NCBI GenBank assembly: GCA_029213045.1
Contig: JARGPN010000006.1
Location: 62,001 to 126,000, forward strand
Source: Alcanivoracaceae bacterium
Lineage (GTDB): Bacteria > Pseudomonadota > Gammaproteobacteria > Pseudomonadales > Alcanivoracaceae
Direction: 5' to 3'
Length of the DNA: 64,000 bases
Shown here piece after piece: positions 35,921-45,283 of this stretch. The position numbers and the translations under genes are program-made. The first letter of the stretch is position 1. Every line of letters begins with the position of its first letter. Under the pieces are notes generated by a model, which saw only the letters and a list, made by a program, of their open reading frames with translations, made no database searches and had not been told where the DNA came from.

Positions 35921-37192
35921 TTAGTATGCTGAGTAACTAACTTTGCTATCGGATAACGTATTTTCCGCATACTTCCCAGGCGGTAAACTATCGCTGTTAT
36001 CGCTGAAAATGAGTCGCGTCAGGAAGTTAAATTCTTTACCGATGGGGATTTCTTCCATGGTGAATCCGACATTCGGCAGTTGACCTGGAAAGCGTTCAGG
36101 TGGGTTGGCAAGTGTCGCATCATCTTGATAGAGCAGGCGTGCAGGCGCTTCAAAGCCCTCGCGGAAATCTAGCTGGGCTAAAATATCGAAGCCTCGTCCC
36201 GTGCCAAACCAGATCCAGTTCTTGCCCGACATCGGATTGCCGACCATCTTCTTTTCTGAATCCGACATCTTGCCGTCGGTGATCGCTACGCTATCGCCGG
36301 TCCAGCTAGTGATGAGCTTGCCGCCGTAGAGTTGATTGCCATCAAGTGATATGGACACGGAGGGACTTTGCAAAACCGTCTTCGCAATGGTGGGTAGCGT
36401 AAAGCGCGCGTAGATAGCGGTTTCCTGTGGCATTAACAGGAAGTAGTTGCGAATTTTTAGCACCGGTATTTTGGCGACGCTTAATGTTGTTGTGGCGTAC
36501 ACCTGCCAAGCTAATGGTCCCTCGATGATTTCATCGATGCTCGGCTCTAGGTTGTCATTGGATAGCGTGAGTCGGGAATTTTCGCGGAACACTCCAGCAC
36601 TTAAACGAATTTTTAAGGTGTCTAGAATCGACTCGCGCTGGCCCGATGAGCCTTTATAGCCACGATAAAAGAAGTCGTTCCAGATCAACATATTGTTGTC
36701 GTCGAGATAGAGCGCGTAGTCAGTGCTCTTAATCACCATTTTTTGCAGATCAAACTTGACGTATTTCTGCGTCGCTTGTCGATACGCGTTGCGGACGACA
36801 TAAAAGAAGCGCTCGCCGTCAGGTCGCTGCACTGAGAGTTCGCCAACTACCTGCTCTACAGGGCGAGTGGTGAGCTTGTCGCCGCCATCTTGCTTGCGCA
36901 GCAGTAATCTATCAGAGGCATCAATAATGTCGCGTGTTCCTGACTGCGTGGTGGTTTTGTCGGCGTGGAAATAGGGGAAGCCTTCAACCGAATACTCCAT
37001 CCACTGGTGGGGGACCGGCGCAAAGTTACCTTCGTGCACAGCAAAGAAGCTGTATACGGCAGTTGGCTGTCCGAGTAAGGGCTTTAGTTCGCTGGCCTTC
37101 AGTTGCAAAATCTGGGCATTCACCACATGGCTAGCACCAAGCAGAAACAGCAGGCCAAGAACGCGCGAAGCGGTACGCAAAAACAAAGGCAT
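35921..37192 (-). CDS. Exported protein of unknown function beside an RND exporter
   Basis: A 423-residue protein with a cleavable signal (ends at VVNAQ). The mature chain is rich in beta-strand patterns and has GKNWIWFGTGRGFDILAQL and PGQLPNVGFTMEEIPIG segments near the C terminus. No family is recognised; DUF1329, which often accompanies RND exporters, was considered but its hallmarks are not visible. Its divergent placement next to an MMPL exporter gene suggests a shared transport or envelope job, as an inference. It shares a 209-bp control region with that gene. Confidence 0.7.
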   Translation of the reverse strand: MPLFLRTASRVLGLLFLLGASHVVNAQILQLKASELKPLLGQPTAVYSFFAVHEGNFAPVPHQWMEYSVEGFPYFHADKTTTQSGTRDIIDASDRLLLRKQDGGDKLTTRPVEQVVGELSVQRPDGERFFYVVRNAYRQATQKYVKFDLQKMVIKSTDYALYLDDNNMLIWNDFFYRGYKGSSGQRESILDTLKIRLSAGVFRENSRLTLSNDNLEPSIDEIIEGPLAWQVYATTTLSVAKIPVLKIRNYFLLMPQETAIYARFTLPTIAKTVLQSPSVSISLDGNQLYGGKLITSWTGDSVAITDGKMSDSEKKMVGNPMSGKNWIWFGTGRGFDILAQLDFREGFEAPARLLYQDDATLANPPERFPGQLPNVGFTMEEIPIGKEFNFLTRLIFSDNSDSLPPGKYAENTLSDSKVSYSAY

Positions 37193-37219
37193 AATTTTAT
37201 TTCTTATAGGAATGGTGTG

Positions 37220-37280
37220 CTAGTTCACAATCTCACCTGATTACCCCTCTTTGGTCAACATCCGTTGACACTAGTTCACA
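37220..37280. promoter_or_regulatory. Repeat-rich control region between divergent genes
   Basis: Two identical CTAGTTCACA sequences (37220-37229 and 37271-37280, 51 bp apart) flank an inverted repeat GTCAAC-ATCC-GTTGAC (37254-37269). It sits between the unknown exported protein and the RND exporter, so it is a candidate regulator-binding region for both. The regulator is unknown. Confidence 0.5.
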
Positions 37281-37401
37281 AAAATATCGTTAAACGTAAG
37301 GACTTATTGGCCTAAATGACCAGTGGATAACGCAGGATCAGCGGTGCGGGACTCCTGGCAAGCCGCTACACTTGGGCGCGTTGCTGGTGCTGGGGATATG
37401 C

Positions 37402-39711
37402 ATGAAGGAAAAGTGGAGTCATTGGGTTGTTGATCGCCCTTGGACAGTGGTGTTGGTATCAGTGCTGCTAACGCTACTGGTCGGTAGCCAGTTAAGGCAT
37501 TTCCAAAATAATAACGACCCTCGAATTTTTTTCACCGAGACTAACCCCGACTTTAAAGAGTTTCGCGAATTAGAAGATCGCTTCACGTCGATGGAGGTGG
37601 TCTTATTCGTATTGCATCCGAAAGATAATAACGTTTTTACCAAGGAGTCTTTGGTTGCGCTGGAGGAAATCACTGCGGACGCATGGCTGCTACCTAACTC
37701 CACGCGCGTCGATTCTCTCGTTAATTACCAGCATACAGAGGTCGATCAAGACGATTTATATGTTTCCTATTTGGTTGATGGCGCCGATGCGCTGACATCG
37801 TCTGATTTGCAGAATATAAAAAATATTGCACTTCAGGAGCCGTCTTTAGTCGGCCGACTCATTTCTCCTTCGGGTCATGTTGCTGCCGTTGTTGCCACGG
37901 TAACGATGACAGAGGGAAACCGAGAAGCGCCGATTATTACGGCGGCGGCGAAAGAGTTGGTGGAGGAGTATCGGCAGCGCTACCCCGATATCGAATTCAT
38001 GCTCACAGGAACAGTCGTCTTTTCTCAAGCGACAGAACAAGCCACGGAGCAAACAGTGAGTACCACTTTGCCATTGTCGATATTGGCGATGGTGGTTTGC
38101 TTGCTGCTTATTTTGCGCAGTGTGATGTTCGTTGGTGTGGTGCTGGCTGCCATTACTTTGTCGATCGCCATGGCCATTGGTGTTTCGGTCATACTCGGCA
38201 TTGAATTCTCGCCCGTAGTAGGGATGGCGCCGGCAATGATTTTGACGTTGGCAGTGGCGGATTGCGTGCATTTGCTGGCGACTTACCGACAAGAACGGTT
38301 AGACGGGAAGGATAAACGAGCGTCCATGGTCGAAAGTTTGCGGGTCAATTTCCAGCCCGTTTGGTTGACTAGTCTGACCACCGCAATTGGCTTCGGCATT
38401 TTAAATTTTTCTGAATCTCAGCCGTTTCAAGCGCTTGGCAATGTTGTGCTTATTGGCGTGCTTTTTGCCTTTTTGTTTTCGGTGGCCTTTTTGCCCGCAA
38501 TGGTCATGTTATTGCCGCATAAGGTCGCTGCGCAGCGCCAAGTTAACTATGAACCATGGATGAAAGCGCTTGCCGATTTTGTGATACGCCGAACGCGATT
38601 CCTTTTGGTGACAACGTTAGTGATCGTTGCCGGGCTGATCGCCTGTTTGCCTGCTAATCACATTAACGATGTGTTTAATGAATATTTCGACGAGACATTC
38701 GAAGTGCGACGCGTGAATGACTTCGTGATGCGCGAGCTGACTGGCATGCACCGCATAGATTATTCCATTGATTCGGGTGAAGAGAGCGGGGCCATGGACC
38801 CGCACTATATGCAGCAGTTAGATGCTTTCGCGACATGGCTGCAGGCGCAGCCTGAAGTTGTATTTGTGAACTCTTATGCTGACGTGATTAAGCGCCTAAA
38901 TCGAGACTTACATGGTGGCGATGCCGAGCAATATAGCGTGCCGAACGAGCGTGAACTAATTAGTCAGTACACCCTCATGTATGAGCTGTCGTTACCTCAA
39001 GGCTTGGGGCTGGAGAATCAATTAGATATGTCTCGTCGCCATGCCCGTGTGGTGGTGATGCTGAAGAATATTGGCTCGCATCCTGTGCTGGAGTTTAACG
39101 ACAGGGCGGAGCAGTGGTTAAAAGAAAACACGCAGGCCTCTATGCATGCGAAAGGCACTGGCATGGACATTCTGTTTGGCCGTGTGACCATGCGTAATAT
39201 TAAAAGCATGTTGTTTGGGGCGCTGCTAGGTTTAATTAGTGTATCAGTGCTGCTAGTCATTGCGCTGAGATCGTGGTGGTACGGTTTGCTGTCGCTGGTG
39301 CCAAATTTACTTCCGGCACTAATGTCATTTGGTTTGTGGGGGTTGATCAACGGAGAAATAGGATTGGCTGTCTCTGTCGTCGCCTGTATGACGCTCGGGA
39401 TTGTGGTGGACGATACCGTTCATCTGCTCAGTAAGTATGTTCGCGCAAGGCGTGAGTTAGGCCTTGGTGTGAACGCAGCAGTACGTTATGCATTTCGCAC
39501 TGTGGGGGTCGCATTGATCGCCACGACGGTAGTGTTGGTGGCTAATTTTATGGTGATGGGCACGAGCCATTTTTATCCCAACTCAAGCATGGGTAGTTTG
39601 GCTGCCATTACATTAGCGATGGCGCTATTGGCCGATTTCTTCTTTTTCGTGCCTTTACTGGTGTGGCTTGACGGGCGTCGCGAAAAAGCCGCTAAGCTCA
39701 GCTCATTGTGA
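37402..39711 (+). CDS. RND/MMPL family exporter
   Basis: A ~769-residue inner-membrane protein with the two-fold RND/MMPL plan: one helix, a large periplasmic loop, five helices, and the same again. Marker segments are GMAPAMILTLAVADCVHLL in the first half and GIVVDDTVHLLSKY in the second, with acidic residues in the membrane for proton coupling. Relatives move lipids, hopanoids or other hydrophobic compounds. No membrane-fusion or TolC gene lies nearby, so it probably acts as a stand-alone HpnN/MmpL-type exporter. Start is ATG 37402; the open frame to TTG 37372 adds a stretch without support. Confidence 0.88.
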   Translation: MKEKWSHWVVDRPWTVVLVSVLLTLLVGSQLRHFQNNNDPRIFFTETNPDFKEFRELEDRFTSMEVVLFVLHPKDNNVFTKESLVALEEITADAWLLPNSTRVDSLVNYQHTEVDQDDLYVSYLVDGADALTSSDLQNIKNIALQEPSLVGRLISPSGHVAAVVATVTMTEGNREAPIITAAAKELVEEYRQRYPDIEFMLTGTVVFSQATEQATEQTVSTTLPLSILAMVVCLLLILRSVMFVGVVLAAITLSIAMAIGVSVILGIEFSPVVGMAPAMILTLAVADCVHLLATYRQERLDGKDKRASMVESLRVNFQPVWLTSLTTAIGFGILNFSESQPFQALGNVVLIGVLFAFLFSVAFLPAMVMLLPHKVAAQRQVNYEPWMKALADFVIRRTRFLLVTTLVIVAGLIACLPANHINDVFNEYFDETFEVRRVNDFVMRELTGMHRIDYSIDSGEESGAMDPHYMQQLDAFATWLQAQPEVVFVNSYADVIKRLNRDLHGGDAEQYSVPNERELISQYTLMYELSLPQGLGLENQLDMSRRHARVVVMLKNIGSHPVLEFNDRAEQWLKENTQASMHAKGTGMDILFGRVTMRNIKSMLFGALLGLISVSVLLVIALRSWWYGLLSLVPNLLPALMSFGLWGLINGEIGLAVSVVACMTLGIVVDDTVHLLSKYVRARRELGLGVNAAVRYAFRTVGVALIATTVVLVANFMVMGTSHFYPNSSMGSLAAITLAMALLADFFFFVPLLVWLDGRREKAAKLSSL

Positions 39712-39772
39712 GGGTAGTGGGCTGATCGGGCCGGTGGTACAGTAGCGCGACCACGAGCGGACTGAATTGATT

Positions 39773-42067
39773 ATGAAGCTAGCAGCAATGGCAGCCATGA
39801 AAGATCGAAAAGTGCTGCGTCGGGTGGACATTCGCGCCGCTCGCACCTCTGTCTCTGGCGTACTCACGGCATTGGTCGTGTACGCCATTCTTGCAACGTG
39901 GGGTGGTTTTTATAATGACCATGAAACCCTTGCTTTGCTATTCGGTATGTTGGTTATTGCCGTCGTCGCCTTTAGGCTCTCACTCGTTGTTAGATTCGAT
40001 TCTTTGTATGGCGCAGGCCCCATGCGTTGGCGGCGCTGGTTCGGCCTTGGATTGGTCTTACACGCCGCTGTTTGGGGAATGTTGCTCGCCACGCAAATTT
40101 TGTTTTATGGCGTCACGCTCAATTTCACGCTAACAATTATTTATGTTTTGGCCGTCAGCACCGCGCTGGGTTCGTCATGGATGGCGGGGCTCGGTGTTCG
40201 ATATGTTTACGTGATAATAATGTTAGTGCCCGGGGTTGCCGTTCTGTTGTCTCGGATTGATCGCGACACAATGCTTATGGCGGGGCTGCTTATCGTCTAT
40301 GGCGTTTATTTGCTGCGACTTTATCGAACGAACTACATCGGTTTTTGGCAGGTAATGAATCGCGAGCGCCGACCCTCTTCCATGGTTCATGCGCCGCGAA
40401 GAAAGATTTCCGGAATTCAATTAAGTCTTGTCTATCGTTTGGCCCATGAAATTCGCACACCAATGAATAGCATAATGGGCATGCTATCCCTTCTGCGTGA
40501 CACCTCTCTCGATGATGAGCAAAAGGAATATCAACAGCTCGCTAATCAGTCTGGGAAGTTACTGTTAAGTTTGATTGATGACGTGCTCGATTATAGCCGT
40601 ATTCTCAGCGGGCGCATTACGCTGAATGAAGGTTTTTTTGATTTGCGTCAGGCGATGGAAGAAAGCCTTAAGGGTTATGGTGGTGTAGCGCAGAAAAAAG
40701 GCATGGAGTTATCGTGCGCGATTGATCGGCACATGCCACGGCGTTTGCGCGGTGATCGCGAACGCGTTATGCAGATCGTCAACAATCTTATTAGCAATGC
40801 AATCAAATTTAGCAACAAAGGCGAAATTCGGATTCGTGCGAGTTTTGATGCGCTCAGCAGTGATGACGGGATGCTACGAGTTGCCGTAGCGGATGAAGGT
40901 GTTGGCCTAGATGAGGAGATGCGACGGAACATTTTCTACGACGCAATTCTCGATGATAACAGCAAAGAAAAACAGGATTTGTTCGCCAACAGAACGGGTT
41001 TCGGTTTGTTGGTTTGCCGTGGTTTGGTGGAAGCCATGGGCGGCGAGATTAAGGTTGAAAGCGTTCCAGGCACAGGAAGCACCTTTTCTTTTTCTGCGCG
41101 GTTACGGATGCAATCAGACATGCGTAGCCCTGACCCGCTGCACGATCAGTTGGCCGGCAAAACCGTACTGATAGCCGGCGCTACAGACGGTGTGGCGGAA
41201 TCCGTTGCGGAAGAACTCGAAGCACTAGATGCCCATACGCAAAAGACGTCGGACTACGATCACGCATTGCAGGCTTTGAGAGAAGGGCGTCGCGAAGGTT
41301 GTGCATTCCAGATGTTATTGGTAGATACACACGAGCGGAAACAGTCTGCGCGGAACTTGTGTCGTACGGTGCTGGCTGATCCGTCACTGGGTGATGTGCG
41401 AATATTACTGATGGTTACGGTGGCGGAACGCTCTGACCCAACGTTGCAAGAACTTATTCGTCGCTCCGATCGCATTCAAATTTTGATTAAGCCAGTTCAT
41501 CGTCGCGGATTGCGAGAAGCGTTGTTGCCATTGCTTGGCTTGGCGTCCGAAGAGCCCATCGGCGATAAGAGACTTTCCGAGGCCGCCGAGCACGCTATTC
41601 GTCGTCGGTACCGGTTACTGCTAGTTGAAGATAACGAAATCAATCAGATCGTCACGCGTGGGATGCTTGATAAATTAGGCTATCAAGTGAAATCTGTTAG
41701 CGACGGCAATGCGGCGCTAGAGCTGCTTTCTCGCGAACAATTCGATTTGATTTTAATGGATTGCATGATGCCCGGTCTTGATGGGTTCGATACGTCACGC
41801 TCACTGAGAAGCCGTGAGGCGGCGAATCAAATGCCACGCACTCCTATTGTCGCCATCACAGCGAACACCATTGAAGGTGCGCAAGCGCGTTGTTTGGCGG
41901 CGGGTATGGATGATTATCTTGCGAAGCCTATTCATATGGACGATTTAGAAAGCGTGCTTGCGCACTGGTTGCCGAGCGTGGTGATGCCGCTCGCGTTTCC
42001 CGAGGGAGAATCTCACGGATCGGGAGACGATATTGATGACGGTGCCAACGGAGAGAAAGCGGAATGA
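39773..42067 (+). CDS. Hybrid histidine kinase with N-terminal membrane domain and two receivers
   Basis: A ~764-residue kinase. About six membrane helices fill residues 25-195, with almost no periplasmic domain, so it may sense something in or at the membrane. HisKA has LAHEIRTPMNS (His225), followed by HATPase_c (NLISNAIKFS, DEGVGL, RTGFGLLVCRGL). A first receiver (about 465-600) keeps an Asp in LLVDTHE and a Lys in LIKPVH but lacks the acidic pair, so it is partly degenerate. The second receiver is complete (LLVEDNEINQ, LILMDCMMP with Asp663, LAKP). No response regulator is adjacent. A 4-nt overlap couples it to the next gene. Confidence 0.9.
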   Translation: MKLAAMAAMKDRKVLRRVDIRAARTSVSGVLTALVVYAILATWGGFYNDHETLALLFGMLVIAVVAFRLSLVVRFDSLYGAGPMRWRRWFGLGLVLHAAVWGMLLATQILFYGVTLNFTLTIIYVLAVSTALGSSWMAGLGVRYVYVIIMLVPGVAVLLSRIDRDTMLMAGLLIVYGVYLLRLYRTNYIGFWQVMNRERRPSSMVHAPRRKISGIQLSLVYRLAHEIRTPMNSIMGMLSLLRDTSLDDEQKEYQQLANQSGKLLLSLIDDVLDYSRILSGRITLNEGFFDLRQAMEESLKGYGGVAQKKGMELSCAIDRHMPRRLRGDRERVMQIVNNLISNAIKFSNKGEIRIRASFDALSSDDGMLRVAVADEGVGLDEEMRRNIFYDAILDDNSKEKQDLFANRTGFGLLVCRGLVEAMGGEIKVESVPGTGSTFSFSARLRMQSDMRSPDPLHDQLAGKTVLIAGATDGVAESVAEELEALDAHTQKTSDYDHALQALREGRREGCAFQMLLVDTHERKQSARNLCRTVLADPSLGDVRILLMVTVAERSDPTLQELIRRSDRIQILIKPVHRRGLREALLPLLGLASEEPIGDKRLSEAAEHAIRRRYRLLLVEDNEINQIVTRGMLDKLGYQVKSVSDGNAALELLSREQFDLILMDCMMPGLDGFDTSRSLRSREAANQMPRTPIVAITANTIEGAQARCLAAGMDDYLAKPIHMDDLESVLAHWLPSVVMPLAFPEGESHGSGDDIDDGANGEKAE

Positions 42068-42765
42068 AGCGTAGGCATGCGGTGTTGTTCGGTGCAACAG
42101 GATTAATTGGAAGCCTCGTGTTACGGCGATTGCTTGCGCTCAATGTCTATGAATCTATCACTTTGATTGGACGTAGACACCCTGAGATTACAGATCTGCG
42201 CGTTGAGGCAATCACATGCTCGCTGGATGAGCTAGCTGCTGTGCGCTTACCGCATGCCATTGATGACGTATTTTGTTGTTTGGGTACAACGCTCAAGCGC
42301 GCGGGTTCTCGCGAGGCCTTTTATCGGGTAGATCATGACTTCTGTGTTGCCGCAGCAGCATTCGCTAAAAATTACGCCGCTGAGCACTTTTTGATGGTGT
42401 CCTCGGTAAATGCTGACTTAAAGGGCATTTCATTTTATAGCCAAGTAAAAGGGCAGACTGAAGCGGATGTTCTGGCTGAAGGGGTTAGCCGAGTCACTCT
42501 TATGCAGCCGTCTTTGTTAGAGGGCGAACGCGATGAAATACGCTTTGGTGAAGAAATTGGCCAGACGCTGATGAGCGTCATCAAACCATTCGTGAGTTGG
42601 ACGCAAGCGCAATGGTTGTCGATTCCTGCGGCATCAGTGGCTGATGCAATGGTGGCGTCCGCACTGGGCGTCGATGCGCAGTCAGTGGCGTCGGGTCAAA
42701 CGGTTCGGCGTTTGCGCTACAAAGAAATAGTTGAATTAGCAAAATCTATACGAGGTGAAGCATGA
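42064..42765 (+). CDS. NAD(P)-binding SDR-like protein (HTATIP2/YbjT type)
   Basis: A 233-residue Rossmann protein with the dinucleotide loop GATGLIGS near residue 10 and no classical YxxxK beyond FYSQVKGQTE, where Tyr-X3-Lys may be Tyr-Ser-Gln-Val-Lys. It resembles the atypical SDR group that includes HTATIP2 and YbjT. The substrate is unknown. It overlaps the kinase gene upstream (ATGA) and rraA downstream (ATGA), so it belongs to that transcript. Confidence 0.82.
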   Translation: MKRRHAVLFGATGLIGSLVLRRLLALNVYESITLIGRRHPEITDLRVEAITCSLDELAAVRLPHAIDDVFCCLGTTLKRAGSREAFYRVDHDFCVAAAAFAKNYAAEHFLMVSSVNADLKGISFYSQVKGQTEADVLAEGVSRVTLMQPSLLEGERDEIRFGEEIGQTLMSVIKPFVSWTQAQWLSIPAASVADAMVASALGVDAQSVASGQTVRRLRYKEIVELAKSIRGEA

Positions 42766-43244
42766 GTTTCGTAACCTGTGACGTATGTGACGCGCATGAA
42801 GATAAAATTGCGGTTGTTACCGGGCACAATTGGTTCAGTTATGGCGGTCGTCGCGCCTTTTCCGGTGAAGTGGTTACCGTGAAATGTTTTGAAGATAACT
42901 CGCGTGTGAAGGAACATTTGGCAACGCCAGGCGTCGGTAAAGTATTGGTCGTCGATGGTGGTGGAAGCTTACGCAATGCGTTGATCGGTGACATGATTGC
43001 CGAAAACGCGGTAAAAAACGGCTGGGAAGGTATCATCATCTTTGGCGCTTGCCGAGATGTTGATGAGTTGGCGAAATTGGATTTTGGTGTAATGGCGCTT
43101 GGCTGCGTGCCGATAAAATCTGTGCGTCGTGGTGAGGGTCAATTGAATATTGATATTCAGTTCGGCGACATCACTATTAGGCCTGGACAGCATGTCTATG
43201 CCGATAACAATGGCATCGTGGTGGCGAGCGAAAAACTTATCTAA
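42762..43244 (+). CDS. rraA: Ribonuclease E activity regulator RraA
   Basis: RraA binds RNase E and lowers its activity, changing mRNA decay. The 160-residue length and segments FGGR-like YGGRRAFSGEVVTVKCFEDN, VLVVDGGGS, NGWEGIIIFGACRDVDEL and HVYADNNGIVVA match the family. Some relatives act instead as aldolases, but the closeness to E. coli RraA favours the regulator. It ends at a long bidirectional terminator. Confidence 0.92.
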   Translation: MSFVTCDVCDAHEDKIAVVTGHNWFSYGGRRAFSGEVVTVKCFEDNSRVKEHLATPGVGKVLVVDGGGSLRNALIGDMIAENAVKNGWEGIIIFGACRDVDELAKLDFGVMALGCVPIKSVRRGEGQLNIDIQFGDITIRPGQHVYADNNGIVVASEKLI

Positions 43245-43260
43245 ATGAACGATGCAAACA

Positions 43261-43304
43261 ACACCCAATAAAAAAGTCTCGTGAGAGGCTTTTTTATTGG
43301 GTGT
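43261..43304. terminator. Long bidirectional terminator between rraA and mtnC
   Basis: About 20-bp arms (ACACCCAATAAAAAAGTCTC and its near-perfect complement, one G-T pair) around a GTGA loop. The A- and T-runs inside the arms allow termination on both strands. Confidence 0.92.
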
Positions 43305-43313
43305 GTGAAACTA

Positions 43314-43997
43314 TTATGACTTATGCGGATAAATATCGCTAAAGCTGTCGACAACGTTGTGCGTCGACGGGGCAGCTTGATGTTGACGATCTAGCAGCAT
43401 TGTTTGCATGCCGCTTTGCTTCGCTGCATCCAGCTCTTCGACAATATCGGATAAAAATAAGATTTCGTTTGCACTAACACCTATTTTTTTGGCGATACGA
43501 GCGTAGGATTCCGCGTCGCGCTTGCCGCCGATGGTGGTGTCGAAGTAATCACTGAAAAGAGGTGTGAGGTCGCCTGCGTCGCTGAAGCCAAAGAAGAGCT
43601 TTTGTGCTGCGATAGAACCAGATGAATACACGAATAGGTCGATGCCTGATTTTTTCCAGTCCGCTAATTGATGAGGAACATCGGGATAAACGTGCGCTTG
43701 ATAAGCTCCGCTTTGGTAGCCTGATTTCCAGATCATCCCTTGCAACGACTTTAAAGGAGTAATCTTTTTGTCTTCACGTATCCACTGCTGTAAGAGCTCA
43801 TTGGCTTGCTCTGGCGTGGAAATGTTTGTGCCGGCCTCTGCAATAATTTCCGACACTTCGTGTTGAATCGTTGGCTCGTTCCAGTTTTTTTGCAGAAACG
43901 CGAGCATATGGTTGGCGGCATAAGGAAACAGCACATCTTTCACAAAAGAGATGCTACTGGTTGTGCCTTCAATATCAGTTAGTACAACGCGTGCCAT
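43314..43997 (-). CDS. mtnC: Acireductone synthase (enolase-phosphatase E1) MtnC
   Basis: MtnC is a HAD-family bifunctional enzyme of methionine salvage that enolises and dephosphorylates 2,3-diketo-5-methylthiopentyl-1-phosphate to acireductone. The 227-residue protein begins VVLTDIEGTTSSISFVKDV (HAD motif I DxEGT) and has VYSSGSIAAQKL (motif II) and FLSDIVEELDAA (motif IV). It is the last gene of the mtnA-B-D-C set and is 25 nt from mtnD. Confidence 0.94.
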   Translation of the reverse strand: MARVVLTDIEGTTSSISFVKDVLFPYAANHMLAFLQKNWNEPTIQHEVSEIIAEAGTNISTPEQANELLQQWIREDKKITPLKSLQGMIWKSGYQSGAYQAHVYPDVPHQLADWKKSGIDLFVYSSGSIAAQKLFFGFSDAGDLTPLFSDYFDTTIGGKRDAESYARIAKKIGVSANEILFLSDIVEELDAAKQSGMQTMLLDRQHQAAPSTHNVVDSFSDIYPHKS

Positions 43998-44022
43998 AGA
44001 GTGCTCGTCGGTGTTTATGTAA

Positions 44023-44568
44023 TTAGTTTTCTAAGCGTGAGAAGTTATTGGCAATATCGGAACCGGTGAATTTAGCAACCCAGCCATCAGGATTATTAAA
44101 AAGACGAATCGCAACGAAGTAGGGGTTTGGGCCCATATCAAACCAATGTGGCGTGTTGGCGGGTACAGAAATGAGATCGCCTTGTTCGCACAATACCTCA
44201 TAAACGTTTTCGCCTAGGTGCAAGCTGAATAGCCCTGAGCCTGCGACAAAAAAACGTACTTCGTCCTCGCTATGTCTGTGCTCGTCCAAAAATTTCTTTC
44301 GTAGCTCCGCCTTGTTGGGGTTGTCGGCATTTAAGCTAACGACGTCTACTGTTTGGTAACCCTGATCGGCTATGAGACGATCTATGTCTTTGCGATACGC
44401 TTCTATCACTTTTTCTGGGGCGTCGCCGGGAGCTATGTCATCGTGGGCTTCCCATTTTTCGAAACGAATGCCTGCATCATTCAGTGCTTGAACAATTTCT
44501 TCGCGATTCTGTGTTGAAAGTATGGCTGCATCGGGCTGCTGCTCTTGGAATATTTTGAGTGCGCTCAT
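44023..44568 (-). CDS. mtnD: Acireductone dioxygenase MtnD
   Basis: MtnD is a cupin dioxygenase that splits acireductone to the methionine keto acid and formate (with Fe). Metal ligands are visible in EHRHSEDEVRFFVAG (His-X-His and Glu) and later NTPHWFDMG (His). The start is the ATG at 44568, with GGAGG 8 nt upstream; the frame extends 5 residues further upstream through the Shine-Dalgarno itself, which is not coding. It follows the mtnB stop by 1 nt, so translation is coupled. Confidence 0.94.
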   Translation of the reverse strand: MSALKIFQEQQPDAAILSTQNREEIVQALNDAGIRFEKWEAHDDIAPGDAPEKVIEAYRKDIDRLIADQGYQTVDVVSLNADNPNKAELRKKFLDEHRHSEDEVRFFVAGSGLFSLHLGENVYEVLCEQGDLISVPANTPHWFDMGPNPYFVAIRLFNNPDGWVAKFTGSDIANNFSRLEN

Positions 44569-44569
44569 G

Positions 44570-45208
44570 TTATTTTCCTCCAATCTTGCTGCGTTCTACT
44601 TCAACAGCGAACAGAAATTCTAGTGCTTCGAGCTGCCGGTAGCAGTTGGCCATGGTGTCTGCCCAAGTGTAAACGCCGTGGCCACGAATTAAATAGGCGT
44701 GTGGAATTTCTCCGCGCTGCATTTTTTCGTTTACATCTTTAGCGAGCTGATCAATATCCTGAGTGTTTTCAAAAATAGGGATATCGATGCGCGTATCGTG
44801 GGTATCAATCCCAGCGAATGCCTTCAGTAATTCATAGCCCGCTAGCGTAAGACGGTCCCGTTCCGGCCAGTGCATCGTTAACACCGTCGATGCCATGCTG
44901 TGAGTGTGTAGCACCGCGCCGATGTGTGGGTGTTGCCGATAAATTTGAGTATGTAGTCCGGTTTCAGCCGAGGGCTTTCCTTCGCTTGCTGCGTTGCCCT
45001 GTAAATCCACAACCATGACATCTGCTTCGCTCAGCAAACCTTTGTCTTTGCCAGAAACCGTGACTGCACAGTGGCTCTGGTTTAATCGTTGCGAATAGTT
45101 TGAACTGGTCGCTGGCGACCACCCATTTTGATACAGGCGGTGACTTGTCGCGGCAATGCTACGCGCTGCTTCGCGGAATGCCGGTTGCGACCATGAGCGT
45201 GAAGTCAT
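44570..45208 (-). CDS. mtnB: Methylthioribulose-1-phosphate dehydratase MtnB
   Basis: MtnB, an aldolase-class-II-fold zinc enzyme, dehydrates 5-methylthioribulose-1-phosphate in methionine salvage. Zinc ligands appear in VLHTHSMAST (His-X-His) and RGHGVYTWA (His). SSNYSQRL and VTVSGKDKG are the substrate-binding segments. The start is the ATG at 45208 (212 residues, AAAGGTAA 5 nt upstream); longer in-frame starts at 45235 and 45244 are less likely. Its stop is 1 nt from the mtnD start. Confidence 0.93.
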   Translation of the reverse strand: MTSRSWSQPAFREAARSIAATSHRLYQNGWSPATSSNYSQRLNQSHCAVTVSGKDKGLLSEADVMVVDLQGNAASEGKPSAETGLHTQIYRQHPHIGAVLHTHSMASTVLTMHWPERDRLTLAGYELLKAFAGIDTHDTRIDIPIFENTQDIDQLAKDVNEKMQRGEIPHAYLIRGHGVYTWADTMANCYRQLEALEFLFAVEVERSKIGGK

Positions 45209-45283
45209 GCAGTTACCTTTGTGTATGGCGTTCATAGGGTTCATGTTGGCGGCAACGACGCAATTAATGCGGTTTGCTTTGCG

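Noticed and set aside
35921-37192. DUF1329 protein next to an RND exporter
   Set aside because: The gene context fits, but the hallmark sequence segments of DUF1329 are not visible, so it is listed as unknown.
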